From contig JAJFLQ010000039.1 of NCBI GenBank assembly GCA_021772615.1, positions 1 through 35,794 of the forward strand: a stretch of DNA of 35,794 nt. Reading direction: 5' to 3'. Origin of the DNA: Verrucomicrobiota bacterium (GTDB lineage Bacteria; Verrucomicrobiota; Lentisphaeria; JABSQK01; JAJFLO01). Below the pieces are notes generated by a model. The model saw only the letters and a program-made list of their open reading frames with translations. It ran no database searches and had not been told where the DNA came from. Shown piece after piece: positions 8,675-19,700 of the stretch (positions within the stretch are counted from its first letter, which is position 1; the number at the start of each line of letters is the position of its first letter). Made by a program: the position numbers and the translations under genes.

Positions 8675-10894
8675 ATGTCTAGAGTTGTTATTAATAACGA
8701 TGAACTAATGGTTCTCACGGAGCGGGTCGAGCACCTGGAAGAAGTCACACGATGGGCCATCGATGCGATAGATCTCGTGGTGTCGATGGTTGACGAGCAA
8801 TCCACGGTCGTAGCGGACCAGAATCTGGAATCTATTCTTAGCGCGACGCGCGCGCATCTGCGCCGGCTCCTGCCGTTTCAGTCGACAGCTTTTTATATTG
8901 TCGATGAGCCTGATTTCGATTTCGGTCTGCGCGATTGTGATCCACCAGGCGAGCGCGAACGGATCCAGCAGGAAATCGATAATCAGGTATCCAGTGGCAC
9001 GTTCGCCTGGGCACTGAACCAGAATCGCGCGATAATGGTGCCGGCCACGACCGTCACCGGCCAGACGCTCATTTTTCACTCGCTTGGCAGGAAATCGCGG
9101 ATACTCGGGATGTTTGTGGGGCTAATCGAAAATCAACAGGCGAAGGCAACGGATTTCTCGACGAATCTGTTGTCGATTGTGTTTTTTAACTGCGCGCAGG
9201 CACTGGAAAGTTCCACCTTGTACCGGACCGTCAACGAGTACAATCTCAATCTTCAGGAGATTGTTCAGACCCGTACGAAAGAGTTGCAGACGGCGTTGAA
9301 ACATGCGCAGGCCGCAAACCAGGCGCGCCGTGAATTTCTCGAGAACATGAGTCACGAAATTCGCACACCCCTGAATGGCATATCGGGTATGACCGACTTG
9401 CTTCTCGAGCATGATCTGCCGACCGAACAACGGGATTATGTCGAGACGATTCGTTTGTCGTCTGAGTCGCTCAATAATATCGTCAACGATATCCTGGACA
9501 TTTCCAAGATCGATTCCGGATCATTTAATATCGAGCCTGTCAATTTCAACTTTCGTAAATTGGTAGAGGACGTTGTCGACAGCTTCGCGGCGCCGATTGC
9601 CAAATGCGGGCTGGAGTACGCCCTGGATTATCCTGCGGGCGTACCGGACACGGTTGTGGGCGACCCTGTTCGGCTGAGACAGGTCATAACGAATTTGTTG
9701 AATAACGCCCTGAAGTTTACGCACCGTGGCTCGATTGTAATAACGGTTGAACGGTTGCCGGCAGCTGTCGCAGCCGAACACGACCGCATACAACTCTCGG
9801 TCGCCGATACAGGAATCGGCATTGCGTCGGATAAGGTCAATCAGATTTTCGATCGATTCACGCAGGCGGACAGTTCGACCACGCGCAAATATGGCGGTAC
9901 CGGACTCGGTCTTACCATTAGTAAGCAGTTGATGGAATTGATGCACGGCGATATTTGCGTGACGTCGGAATGCGATCGCGGCTCGACCTTTGCCATCTCC
10001 ATTCCCCAGAGCCTGGCAACGTCGGATGTCGGATGTCGCCGATCGATCATAACCGGGCATCGGGCGTTGATCGTGAATGTCTCGCCGCTGGAAGGCCGCA
10101 TCCTGTCACGACAGGTCAAAGGTCTCGGATTGCGATGTGATATGGTCACCTCAACGAAAGGCGCTCTGGCAGCTTTGGACGACGCTGGTGAAACCAGTGA
10201 TCCGTATCATTTCGTCATTGTAAACGGCAGTGTCGACGCGATCGATACCGTCGAATGCGGCCAGCGCATACGTGATAATCCGGGCAGCTGTGAGGTTACC
10301 ATGATTGCATTGGTCCCCTATGGCGGCAAGGGTAACGGTTTCGACCTGCGTAACGCGGGCTATGACGGCGTGGTCGTAAAACCCGTGGGCAAACAGAAGC
10401 TGGCTGATACCCTGGTGGCAAAATGGCAGGAACGCGCAGTGGCGACGCCCGCTGCGGCGCCCGCTGCGATTCAGGACACTACGGTCGCATCATCGGCCCG
10501 GGACGCCGATAGCATGACGAGTCGTGCGGCGGAAGCCAAGATTCTTGTTGCGGAAGACAATGTTATCAATCAGAAAGTCGCCGTGCGGATGCTGGAGAAA
10601 CTGGGGTGCAAGGTAGAAACGGTGAACAATGGCAAAGAAGCTGTCGATCTTCTGAACAGCAAGCGCTATGACATTGTTTTTATGGATTGCCAGATGCCCG
10701 AAATGGACGGGTACGAGGCCACGGCAACAATACGCGAAATCCAGAGGGGAACCGATCAGACGATCATAATCGCCATGACGGCAAACGTACTCAAGGGCGA
10801 TCGCGAGAAGTGCATTGCGGCAGGTATGGATGATTTTGTCGGCAAGCCGGTGAAAATGACGGTATTGAAAGAAGTGTTGAGTCGTTGGCTATAG
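8675..10894 (+). CDS. Cytoplasmic GAF hybrid histidine kinase with two receiver domains
   Basis: 739 residues, no membrane segment. Order: short N-terminal helix, GAF-like sensor (about 30-180), coiled coil (190-220), HisKA with phospho-acceptor His227 ([11 protein letters not shown]), HATPase with N box [10 protein letters not shown]1 box DTGIGI and the [19 protein letters not shown] segment, then a degenerate receiver (about 462-582) and a canonical receiver (about 618-735). The canonical receiver has its acceptor Asp671 in [11 protein letters not shown] and the conserved Lys in VGKPV. In the first receiver Asn517 occupies the acceptor position, so it is probably regulatory only. Start ATG 8675 follows GGTGG with suitable spacing; an upstream in-frame start at 8510 lies inside the HDOD gene and is rejected. 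A perfect 8-bp inverted repeat overlaps the stop. Confidence 0.92.
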   Translation: MSRVVINNDELMVLTERVEHLEEVTRWAIDAIDLVVSMVDEQSTVVADQNLESILSATRAHLRRLLPFQSTAFYIVDEPDFDFGLRDCDPPGERERIQQEIDNQVSSGTFAWALNQNRAIMVPATTVTGQTLIFHSLGRKSRILGMFVGLIENQQAKATDFSTNLLSIVFFNCAQALESSTLYRTVNEYNLNLQEIVQTRTKELQTALKHAQAANQARREFLENMSHEIRTPLNGISGMTDLLLEHDLPTEQRDYVETIRLSSESLNNIVNDILDISKIDSGSFNIEPVNFNFRKLVEDVVDSFAAPIAKCGLEYALDYPAGVPDTVVGDPVRLRQVITNLLNNALKFTHRGSIVITVERLPAAVAAEHDRIQLSVADTGIGIASDKVNQIFDRFTQADSSTTRKYGGTGLGLTISKQLMELMHGDICVTSECDRGSTFAISIPQSLATSDVGCRRSIITGHRALIVNVSPLEGRILSRQVKGLGLRCDMVTSTKGALAALDDAGETSDPYHFVIVNGSVDAIDTVECGQRIRDNPGSCEVTMIALVPYGGKGNGFDLRNAGYDGVVVKPVGKQKLADTLVAKWQERAVATPAAAPAAIQDTTVASSARDADSMTSRAAEAKILVAEDNVINQKVAVRMLEKLGCKVETVNNGKEAVDLLNSKRYDIVFMDCQMPEMDGYEATATIREIQRGTDQTIIIAMTANVLKGDREKCIAAGMDDFVGKPVKMTVLKEVLSRWL

Positions 10895-10923
10895 ACCATC
10901 TGGTCTATTATTCGCAGTTTTTG
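10891..10923 (+). terminator. Possible terminator at the end of the GAF kinase gene
   Basis: Perfect inverted repeat ATAGACCA (10891-10898) / TGGTCTAT (10901-10908) spanning the stop codon, with a T-run at about 10918-10923. The stem is AT-rich and the T-run is separated by nine bases, so termination may be partial. Confidence 0.35.
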
Positions 10924-11194
10924 CAATCGTGGTTTCCGATTTTATTGTATCTGTCTGCGTCTTGCAGCCATTGGCAATTCTGTCAGCCGTTTTCGGCAAG
11001 TGGATAATGCATGCGGCGCCTGTGGCGGTAGATCGGCGAAATGGCAACCGGCTGTCACAGTCCTCTGCAACGCCTCGTTCGTTTGCCGGCGCACTTGTAA
11101 TGCCCACCACCCCCGACGATTCAGTGCACAAGCGGCGCGCGCATGCGATATTTGTGCCGCATTCGGTCTGGAAACGGGAAGTTGGAGTTTAATT
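10895..11194 (+). promoter_or_regulatory. 300-base gap between two kinase genes
   Basis: No gene seen. A weak sigma70-like pair TTGCAA (10921-10926) and TATTGT (10943-10948) with a 16-base spacer might start a second transcript for the haem kinase and the Amt-kinase. GGAG at about 11184-11187 is the ribosome site of the next gene. The open frame continuing upstream from 11195 has Cys/Arg-rich, non-protein-like composition. Confidence 0.35.
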
Positions 11195-13336
11195 ATGGCG
11201 AAAGTCGATCCGAGCGGCAAGGATATTTCTACGACAGGTCGTTCGTCCCTGACCGGCGTGTCGGGGCTATTGCACGACAATCCGATGCTATGCCTGGCCT
11301 TGCTTCTCCTGATCTGTGTTGCGATCATCCTGGGGCAGTTCCTGCGCTTGACGGCGCAGATCAACAGTACGACGTTGCTCGAAGAAGCGGCGTCACACGC
11401 GAGTACGCAACGGGCCTTTCGATCGGTTTACACATCGTATGTCGTCGATCGCCTTCGGTCTGATTCGACGGTCACGATTACGCATGACCCGGATTCGAAT
11501 CCCGAGGGGATACCCTTCCCTATCACGCTCAGTATGATCCTCGGCAATCAATTGAGCGAAGACCGGGCGGGAATGGAATCAGCGATATACAGTCCGTACC
11601 CCTTTCCCTGGCGCGAATCAACCGGCGGATTGCGCGATAGGTTCAGCAAGGATGCATGGGACGAGTTGAATGCCGACCCGGAGCAGCCGTTTTTTCGCTA
11701 TGAAACCGTCGGCGGTATTAAAACACTGCGGTATGCCGTCGCCGACCGCATGCGCGCTACGTGCATCGAGTGCCACAACACCCACACCGATACGCCCAAG
11801 TCCGATTGGGCTATCGGGGATGTGCGCGGTGTGCTTGAGATCTCGCTACCCGCGGATAAGATCGCCGTTACCAATCGTGTACATTCGAGTCTGATCGAAC
11901 TCTTTCTGTCGATGACGCTCATGATCATCGTCGGTCTTGCTTTGCTGGGTATTGTCGTCCAACGATTGCGGAATTCGACCAATCAAACCCGAAAACTCGC
12001 TACCAAGACGCAACAGATCAACGAGCAGCTGGAGTCTGAGATCGACGAGCGCTATCGCATCAACAAGCAGCTTTTGGACGAGATCGTTGTACGCAAGCAA
12101 TCCGAGACGGCGCTCCTGGATGCGAAAGAGCAAGCGGAGATGGCCAGCCGCACAAAGGGCGATTTCCTGGCGATTATGAGCCACGAAATTCGCACGCCGA
12201 TGAACGGTGTTCTCGGGATGACGGGTCTGCTTCTCGATACGCGCTTGGATGACGAGCAATTACGGTTTGTGAGTGCAATCGAGGAGTCCGCCGAGGGTCT
12301 ACTCAAAATTATCAACGATATTCTGGATTTCTCCAAGATTGAAGCGGGCAAGCTGACGATCGAACCTGTACCGACCGACATTGTGTCGGTCGTGGCCGAG
12401 ACCATAGCGTTCTTCAAACCGAGGGCTGCGGAGGCGGGCATCAGCCTGGATGTCCATTACGCGTCACCAATGAAACGACGCATTTTTATCGATTTCGGAC
12501 GATTGCGCCAGATCCTGACCAATTTTTTGAGTAATGCGATTAAATTCACATCGAAAGGCGCCGTCACCGTCACGGTTCGCTGTGCACCGATTGGCCCGGA
12601 TAATGCGCGACTGGAGCTTGTAGTCGAGGACACCGGGATCGGCCTCGATCCTGACCAGCTGGAGCACATCTTTCAGATGTTCACGCAAGCGGACTCCTCG
12701 ACCACCAGGCGTTACGGCGGAACCGGTCTTGGTCTGGCGATAACGAGGAAGCTCGCGAGGCTTATGAATGGTGATGTGCACGTATCCAGTGAACGTGACA
12801 AGGGGTCCCGATTTATCTTTTCGGCGGAAGTTCAGGTCGACGCCTCTGTCGCCGACGCAGAGAAAATTGAAAATCCGGGAACAGAGGCGACTGTCTCGGT
12901 CGCTGCCGATGGGGCTTCGAACCGGCCGCTCGCGAACGCATCTGGATCACAACCGCGGGTATTGCTCGTAGAGGATAATCTTGTGAACCAGCGGGTAGCG
13001 GTCAAAATGCTGGAGAAGATCGGCTGTCGTGTTGACGTGGCCGGAAACGGTGAAGACGCGTTGGAGAAAATCAGCGGGTGCACATACGACCTGGTATTTA
13101 TGGATTGCATGATGCCGGTGATGGACGGATTTGAGGCCACCCGCAGGCAGCGGCTGCGCGAAAGCGATGACGAGCATATACCCATTATTGCGATCACGGC
13201 AAACGCCATGAAGGGCGATCGTGAACGATGCCTGGAATGTGGTATGGACGACTATATCAGCAAGCCTGTGAACAAGGATCGTTTGCGGGCCGTAGCACAG
13301 AAATGGCTAACCGGCGAACGTGGAAGCGATGGATAA
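11195..13336 (+). CDS. Membrane hybrid histidine kinase with Tll0287-like haem-binding sensor domain
   Basis: 713 residues. A first membrane helix (about 29-52), a periplasmic DUF3365/Tll0287-type domain (about 55-230), a second membrane helix (about 233-258), coiled coil (265-310), HisKA with His330 ([10 protein letters not shown]), HATPase ([25 protein letters not shown]) and a C-terminal receiver with acceptor Asp637 ([11 protein letters not shown]) and Lys in ISKPV. The sensor holds CxxCH (Cys190, Cys193, His194) in the family context [11 protein letters not shown], then [12 protein letters not shown]; this motif binds c-type haem in Tll0287. It may sense redox state, NO, CO or oxygen outside the inner membrane. 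Start: ATG with GGAG 7 bases upstream. Its stop overlaps the Amt-kinase start by 8 bases, tying the two kinases together. Confidence 0.92.
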   Translation: MAKVDPSGKDISTTGRSSLTGVSGLLHDNPMLCLALLLLICVAIILGQFLRLTAQINSTTLLEEAASHASTQRAFRSVYTSYVVDRLRSDSTVTITHDPDSNPEGIPFPITLSMILGNQLSEDRAGMESAIYSPYPFPWRESTGGLRDRFSKDAWDELNADPEQPFFRYETVGGIKTLRYAVADRMRATCIECHNTHTDTPKSDWAIGDVRGVLEISLPADKIAVTNRVHSSLIELFLSMTLMIIVGLALLGIVVQRLRNSTNQTRKLATKTQQINEQLESEIDERYRINKQLLDEIVVRKQSETALLDAKEQAEMASRTKGDFLAIMSHEIRTPMNGVLGMTGLLLDTRLDDEQLRFVSAIEESAEGLLKIINDILDFSKIEAGKLTIEPVPTDIVSVVAETIAFFKPRAAEAGISLDVHYASPMKRRIFIDFGRLRQILTNFLSNAIKFTSKGAVTVTVRCAPIGPDNARLELVVEDTGIGLDPDQLEHIFQMFTQADSSTTRRYGGTGLGLAITRKLARLMNGDVHVSSERDKGSRFIFSAEVQVDASVADAEKIENPGTEATVSVAADGASNRPLANASGSQPRVLLVEDNLVNQRVAVKMLEKIGCRVDVAGNGEDALEKISGCTYDLVFMDCMMPVMDGFEATRRQRLRESDDEHIPIIAITANAMKGDRERCLECGMDDYISKPVNKDRLRAVAQKWLTGERGSDG

Positions 13337-16250
13337 GTCTGCCCTGGACATAACGTGGGTATTGTTGTGCGCCGGCCTCGTGTTTCTGATGCAGGCCGGG
13401 TTCATGTGTCTCGAGAGCGGATTAACGCGCTCGAAGAACAGCATCAACGTGGCCATCAAGAACGCTGCTGATTTCGGCATTTCGGTGATCGTATTCTGGA
13501 TCGTCGGTTACGGCATTATGTTCGGGGCAACGCAATCCGGTTGTTTCGGTACGACCGGATTCTTCATGAAATTCGCTCCGTCCGACGGCTGGGCCATTTC
13601 CTTTTTCGTTTTCCAGGCGATGTTCTGCGGCACCGCAACCACAGTCGTCGCCGGGGCCGTTGCCGAGCGTATGCGATTTGGCGGTTACATCATTGTAAGT
13701 ATCGTCTTGTCCGGTTTTATCTACACCCTATTCGGACACTGGGTCTGGAATGGCGCGGCGGTGGGCGTGAACGCGGGGTGGCTGGCGAAATTGGGTTTTG
13801 TGGATTTCGCAGGTACGACTGTCGTGCATTCCGTCGGCGGCTGGGTGGCGCTTGCCGCGGCAAGCATAATCGGGCCGCGATGCGGCCGATTTGCGGACGA
13901 CGGCAGCAACCGTGTCATTCCAGGTCACGACCTGCCGACCGCGATCCTGGGTTGCCTGCTGCTGTGGTTCGGGTGGTTCGGCTTCAACGGCGGCAGCGCA
14001 CTTGGCGTGACCCCTGCCGTACCGTCAATTTTCCTCAACACCATGATTTCCGGGGCCTGTGGTCTGGTTGCCGCGTTGGTGGCCAGCTGGGCGCTTGAGC
14101 GACGGCCCAGTGTACGACTATTGATGAACGGCGCGCTCGCCGGGCTGGTGTCCATTACCGCGACCTGCCATGCGGTTGACAACGTATCCGCGGCAGTAAT
14201 CGGTGCTGTCGGTGGTGTGACGATGATCGCAGTGGAACGCTTTCTTGTATGGTTGCGAATAGACGACGTTGTCGGCGCCATTGCCGTGCACGGGGGCGCC
14301 GGTATCTGGGGCACGCTTGCCGTGGCGCTTTTCGGGCGCAGCGATCTTCTCGGGACCGGCCTGACCATGTCGCAGCAGTTCCTCGTGCAGGCGCTCGGTT
14401 GCGTGACCTGCTTTGTATGGGCGTTTGGCGTCGCGTATATCATCCTTCGCATCATCAACGCCGTTTATCCGCTGCGGGTTTCCGCCGACGCGGAACGAAT
14501 CGGGCTGAATGTGTCCGAGCACGGGGCCTCGACGGAATTATACGATCTGTTGATGGTCATGAGCGAGCAGCGGCAAACCGGCGACCTGAGTTTGCGTGCG
14601 CCGGAGGAGCCGTTTACCGAAGTGGGCCAGATTGCACGGCAATACAATGACGTCATGAGCAATCTGGAGCAGACCGTGGCGCAGACCGATACGATCGTAC
14701 GGAATATCCAGGACGGCATAATCACCTTTGCCGAAGACGGGATCGTTCGTTCATTCAATCCCGCCGCCGCGGTGATATTCGGCCATAGCGCCGAGGTCGT
14801 GATCGGTCAGCCGCTTACGATGTTATTCGGGATGGACGGAATGACGCCGGCAGTCGGGTATCTACATATTCTGGAACGCTACCACGGCCGATCAGCTGCG
14901 GAGATGTATGTTGAATTCCAGGGCAGACGGAATGGCGGCACTGCATTTCCTCTGGAACTGACGATAAGCACGGGAACGATTGACAATGAGAAATTCCATA
15001 TCGGCGTGATTCGTGACATCACTGCGCGGAAGGAGCAGGAACAGGCACTCAAGAACGCGAAGCAGGAGGCGGAACAATCAGCCCGAGCTGCGGAGGACGC
15101 CTATGCCGAGTCGGACCGCATGAGGCGTGTGGCAGAGCACGCGAGCCAGGCCAAGAGTGAGTTTCTCGCCAATATGAGCCATGAATTGCGCACGCCGTTG
15201 AACGGGATCAGCGGCTTTACGCAGTTGTTGCTTGAGGACGATCTACTCGACGAGCAGCGTGAGAGTCTCGAAACGGTACGAAGCTGTTCCGACAATCTAT
15301 TGGACTTGATTGATGACATCCTTGATCTCGCCAAAGTTGAGTCGGAGCAAATCGAGATCGAATCGTTGCAAATGGATTTGACATCGTTAATCTATGAGAC
15401 CTGCGAGGTATTGCGTACGAAGATTGTCGACAAGCCGGTCGATATGCTTGTCGATGTCGATGTCGGTGACACGGAACCGATTGTCTACGGTGATCCTACC
15501 CGTGTGCGCCAGATTTTGAGCAATCTTCTCAGTAATGCCATCAAATTTACGGATGCAGGCGAGATCATTGTGAGCATGGCGGTCATCGAAGACAGCGATA
15601 CCGACACTCTGATCGGTATATCCGTTCGCGACTCCGGTATTGGTATGACGGAGAAGCAACTCACGTACGTCTTCGACGCGTTTCGTCAGGCAGATGGCAG
15701 TACGACACGAAAATACGGTGGTACCGGACTGGGATTGGCAATCTGCAAAAAATTGACGGCTGCGATGGGCGGAACATTAACGGTCGAAAGCCAAGTCGAC
15801 GCGGGTACCACGTTTCATTTACAGCTTCCATTCCGCAAGGCTGCCGTCAATCCTGACCTCATGGCATCCCTTACGCTGCGTCCGGAACTTCTGGGACGGC
15901 GATGTCTGATCATCGACAATACCGAGTTGAGCCGGGCGATTTCGGAACGGTTGGTACGGAGTATTGGCCTGCAGCCGGTTTCTGTTGCGCACGATTCGAA
16001 AACCATCCCGGAGGTTGAACTGGTGATGATCGATACACGCGCCGCGTTATTCGGTAACGCCGATCTTGGCGCCATGTTCGCGGCCGAGGTCTCTGCGTCG
16101 TCGCCAAAATTGCTAGCCGTGTCGTCGACACTTCGGCCGGCGGAATTACAGAAGGTCGAGAGCCTGGGCATTCACGCACACCTTGAAAAGCCTTTGCGCC
16201 GTTCGTCCCTGGTTCTCACCATCAATGCGTTATTTGTGGATGTGGCGTGA
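13329..16250 (+). CDS. Ammonium transporter-PAS-histidine kinase fusion (Amt sensor kinase)
   Basis: 973 residues. Amt/MEP/Rh domain (about 8-390) keeps the pore residues of AmtB: the Phe gate in [11 protein letters not shown], Trp in GHWVWNG, Asp and first pore His in [11 protein letters not shown], second Phe-gate region in [12 protein letters not shown] and second pore His in [16 protein letters not shown]-like linker (about 400-445), PAS (about 450-570), coiled coil (570-605), HisKA with His618 ([10 protein letters not shown]), HATPase ([24 protein letters not shown]) and a receiver-like end (about 855-970) follow. That end has Asp902 and a Lys (EKPL) but only one acidic-pocket residue. 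The plan matches known Amt sensor kinases such as Ks-Amt5 of Kuenenia. Probably binds or conducts ammonium and signals its level. ATG 13329 is preferred over GTG 13320. Confidence 0.93.
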   Translation: MDKSALDITWVLLCAGLVFLMQAGFMCLESGLTRSKNSINVAIKNAADFGISVIVFWIVGYGIMFGATQSGCFGTTGFFMKFAPSDGWAISFFVFQAMFCGTATTVVAGAVAERMRFGGYIIVSIVLSGFIYTLFGHWVWNGAAVGVNAGWLAKLGFVDFAGTTVVHSVGGWVALAAASIIGPRCGRFADDGSNRVIPGHDLPTAILGCLLLWFGWFGFNGGSALGVTPAVPSIFLNTMISGACGLVAALVASWALERRPSVRLLMNGALAGLVSITATCHAVDNVSAAVIGAVGGVTMIAVERFLVWLRIDDVVGAIAVHGGAGIWGTLAVALFGRSDLLGTGLTMSQQFLVQALGCVTCFVWAFGVAYIILRIINAVYPLRVSADAERIGLNVSEHGASTELYDLLMVMSEQRQTGDLSLRAPEEPFTEVGQIARQYNDVMSNLEQTVAQTDTIVRNIQDGIITFAEDGIVRSFNPAAAVIFGHSAEVVIGQPLTMLFGMDGMTPAVGYLHILERYHGRSAAEMYVEFQGRRNGGTAFPLELTISTGTIDNEKFHIGVIRDITARKEQEQALKNAKQEAEQSARAAEDAYAESDRMRRVAEHASQAKSEFLANMSHELRTPLNGISGFTQLLLEDDLLDEQRESLETVRSCSDNLLDLIDDILDLAKVESEQIEIESLQMDLTSLIYETCEVLRTKIVDKPVDMLVDVDVGDTEPIVYGDPTRVRQILSNLLSNAIKFTDAGEIIVSMAVIEDSDTDTLIGISVRDSGIGMTEKQLTYVFDAFRQADGSTTRKYGGTGLGLAICKKLTAAMGGTLTVESQVDAGTTFHLQLPFRKAAVNPDLMASLTLRPELLGRRCLIIDNTELSRAISERLVRSIGLQPVSVAHDSKTIPEVELVMIDTRAALFGNADLGAMFAAEVSASSPKLLAVSSTLRPAELQKVESLGIHAHLEKPLRRSSLVLTINALFVDVA

Positions 16251-16729
16251 TCCGTTGGTGTCTGCACTTCCAGTGTGCCTGCGCCATGCCAGGCGTGTCG
16301 CTTGACGCGGCGCTGGTACGGCCACATCTAAAGCTGTAAACTCCAACGTGTTTCGTTCTGCGCTTTGCTTTGTGTTTCCTGTTCGTTGGAGTTCACAGCT
16401 TTAGATGTGCGGGGCGTCATGATTCATGCGGCGGGAGAAAAAGTCTTATCTGAAGCTGTAGGTAACGAAGGGCGTCACCACTGTGTGCCCCAGCGCCCGG
16501 CAATAGCGTTCGCCGAAACGCTGTCCGCTGCTTCGTACTCGGCGGTCGGGCCGTTCCTGTCTCTCTCGCTCTTCGTCTTGCCGTCTGAACACCTGGGCCG
16601 TCATTTCCGCCTGGAGAGCGAGCGGCCACGCGAGTCGAGTACCGTCATGCGGGCGTTCCACTGTGACAGGCGGTCGCCTGCCTGTCACCATGAAGATGTC
16701 GGGCGTAGCCCGTTAGGCTGCCAGGCTGC
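16251..16729. other. Intergenic stretch between convergent genes
   Basis: Contains the long hairpin annotated separately, and a 9-bp inverted repeat GTGACAGGC/GCCTGTCAC (16663-16671 and 16680-16688). A minus-strand open frame of 81 codons (16446-16691) starts with ATG but lacks a ribosome site, and its Arg-rich product matches nothing I recognise. I treat the stretch as non-coding, possibly with decayed gene remnants. Confidence 0.5.
16323..16409. repeat. Long hairpin: 26-bp inverted repeat, 35-base loop
   Basis: Left arm 16323-16348 begins CACATCTAAAGC; right arm 16384-16409 ends GCTTTAGATGTG. Arms match at 25 of 26 positions. It lies about 70 bases after the Amt-kinase stop. It could be a bidirectional terminator without a classic T-tract, an RNA-stabilising structure, or a small palindromic mobile element. 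Confidence 0.85.
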
Positions 16730-19700
16730 TTACGCCACCAATACCGGGGCCTTGTGTTCGCTCCTGCCGTTGCCCGATGGGGCCTGCGCGGGAAAGTCTG
16801 TAAATTTATTGGACAAGATTCGCAACCGGTTATTCAACGTCTTGAACAAAGAAAATGCGATCTGCGGCCGGGCGAACAGCAGCGTATGAAAATCGTCGTG
16901 CGTAATTGTTAACAGGCGAGCATGCGTCTCAACGATGACCGATGCAGATCGCGGTGAGCGGTCCAGAATCGACATCTCGCCGAAACTATCCCTTTCGCGA
17001 AGGATCGTAAGGGTTATTTCCCGATCCTTTCCGGTGACTACCTTTACACTGCCGCTTTCGATAAGATACAACGAGTCTCCTTCGTCATGTTCCTCGAATA
17101 TGACTTCGCCGGCGGCGAAATCTATTTCACTGGCGATTTCGTTGATGAATTGCAGATCGCTGCCCTCGACATCGGCAAAAATCGGCACACTGCGAAGAAA
17201 CAGCATCCGCTGCATCTGGCTCTTTATCATTTTCTGTTCCTTTTTATTTATCGGTGTATTGATTTGCAGCCCGACCTGCTGCAGCAGCCGGCTCAGGTCG
17301 CGATTGGTCATCGATCCGTGTATGACCTTCCCCTGAGTCCGACTAAAGGCGTTGACCAGTGTCGAGTTCATCTCGTCCGGTTCGTCCTGGAGCTGACCCT
17401 GTAATGCGATCAAGTCGGGTGTAAGATCCACAAGTCGCAACTCGCCGATGGCGTTGATCGTGCACATTAGAATCCAGTTGTGATGGCGATAATGCAAGAG
17501 TTGCCGAAAAACATCCTCGTGCTGCAGTGTGGCGCCGTCAAAATTTCTGGAGAGGTATTTGGTTTCAAGAATGTCCACAAGATCGCGCGTCTCCTGGCTG
17601 CAGCCCTCGATGATTTCGATCGCCTCGGCTCGCTTCCGCAGATCGGTCTTGGTCAGGTTTATCATCGCCGTGTGAATCGTGCGAGGTTCGGTCAACAACT
17701 GCAGGTAGTGAAAGGCCAGTTGCTCCCGCTGATCACTCGATCTGGTCAAGGCATCGATCAACAACGTCACGGAATGGTGCGATTTGAGTGGATCGAGGTT
17801 GTGTATAAATCCCATATCACGTTTGATTTCCGATGTCAGCGCCGACAGTGAACCCACAATCTCGTTCATCAGGCCAAGTGAAAAATGCGTCGCCGCCGCC
17901 CCGACACTGGACCGGTTGTGCGAGTTCATGACATTGTTCTTTATGGTCGCCAATGCCTTGGCCGCGGCAAACTCGATACGCACTGGTTGGTCCTTCAGAA
18001 AACCGGCGAGTACAGAGATGCTCAATGACGAACCGAGCTTACCAAGACATTGTATGATGTGGACGCGCGATTGCTCGCCGCAATTCTCCGAACGCAGAAC
18101 CTGATGCAGCCTCGGTATCGCCTGGCGCCCGATATTCATTATCGCACCCGTTGCCTCGACGGCGTACTCGTGGGCATCGAGGAACTTGACGAGATTTTCG
18201 ATCACATCGTCATCGTCCAGTTTGCCGCAGGCGGAGATTACCTCATAAATAACCACAGGGTCGTCTTGTTCCCCGAGGTCAAAGAGGATCGGCGCAAACA
18301 CCGGCTGCCGAATTTCGCCAATGATGTAGGCGGCCTTCGCGCGCAGTTGCGGGTCGCGGTGAGCTGCGAGTTCCTGAAGCAGCACCACGGCATGCGGAAA
18401 GTCCGTGTCGTTACCAAAGTTCCAGCGAATCATCGAAATGATAATTTCCGCGCGCATGTCGACGTCGGGGTCGGCGGCGTATTTCTCAATGCGTCGAATA
18501 TCTGCAGCCTCACCGATCGCACCGATCGCACGGATTGCGGCAACACGCACGGTTTTTTCGGTGCCTGGCAGCAACGTAAGAATCGTAGGTATCGCCTCTG
18601 TCGCCTGTTTTTTGGTCAGCACGTCGAGTATCGCTGTCTGGACGCGCGGGGCAGCGGTTTGCATGATCTTGGAGAGCCGGTCCAGATACCGGCGATCCGG
18701 CAGATTTTCCAGAAGTTCGATCGAGTATAACGCGACTTCGACATCCGATTGGTTTATTGCCTCCATGAGTACGGCAGCGGCGTGTGGGTCGCTGACATCA
18801 TCGAGCGCGCGCAGTGCCAGATCCTGCGTGATGAGATTCCTGGACCCGAGGTTGGCAACCAGTGCCTGGAGATAGCCGGAGCGAATCCGCAAGGCAAAGT
18901 AAATCCAAAGCAGCGACAACCCCAGGGAGATTAGTGACAGCGTCAGCGGGGATGTTTTAAGTGCCATTAAGACCAATAGAAATGTGCCCGCCATCATCGT
19001 GCACAGGGGCACGACCGTACCCGACACGAACGCTCGTGCCTGAGCGCGACGTTGTTCCGGAATAGCATTGAACAGAAGTTCGTAGCTCGATTCGCCGACG
19101 GATGCAAACACCGCGTCATCGGCAAAGCTGGCGTACATCGCGGACATCGCGCGGAAATTAAAAATGGACTGTACCGGCACCGGTGCGAAGGTATTGCGCA
19201 GTGCCAGTGCGACGGCCCCTGTAGCCATGCTCAACGGGTGGAACAGAAACGTCAGGCCGACGCCGAACTTGCGTAGCAAAAAACCGGTGAGGAAAAACTG
19301 CAGGATCAATCCGCCGAAAGCCGTCACACTGCGAAATATCCCGAGAAAACCGGTGAGTTCATCCTGGTCATGGAAGATTTCGTCCATCGCGGTATAAAAC
19401 TGAAAATCGACCAGATAGATCACAAACCACATTGGAACAGACAGGCAGACGAGATTGCGAATCAATGGAATTTGCCACACTTCGCGGAATTCACCCTTCA
19501 TTTCGTTGCCCGTTCCGTCATCACAGGCCTTGCGGACCGTCGTTTTGGTCCCGTCTTCTTTCAGATACCGTCCGACGGCCCCGATCAGCGGGACTTCAAC
19601 CACCAACACTACACACCAGAAAACAAAGAGATTGGCAGTGCCCACGGCATCTACGATCGGTTTGGTCAGTGCGCCGCCGACGATCACGCCAAGAATACCG

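Noticed and set aside
10895..11194. A cyclic-di-GMP or other riboswitch before the haem kinase
   Set aside because: Purine-rich bits are present but none of the conserved elements of known riboswitches could be aligned.
11485..11510. GGATTCGAATCCCG resembling a tRNA T-loop
   Set aside because: It lies inside the sensor-kinase coding frame and no acceptor, D or anticodon arms can be drawn around it.
16446..16691. Minus-strand 81-codon open frame as a gene
   Set aside because: It starts with ATG but has no ribosome site, is Arg-rich, overlaps a small inverted repeat and resembles nothing I recognise.
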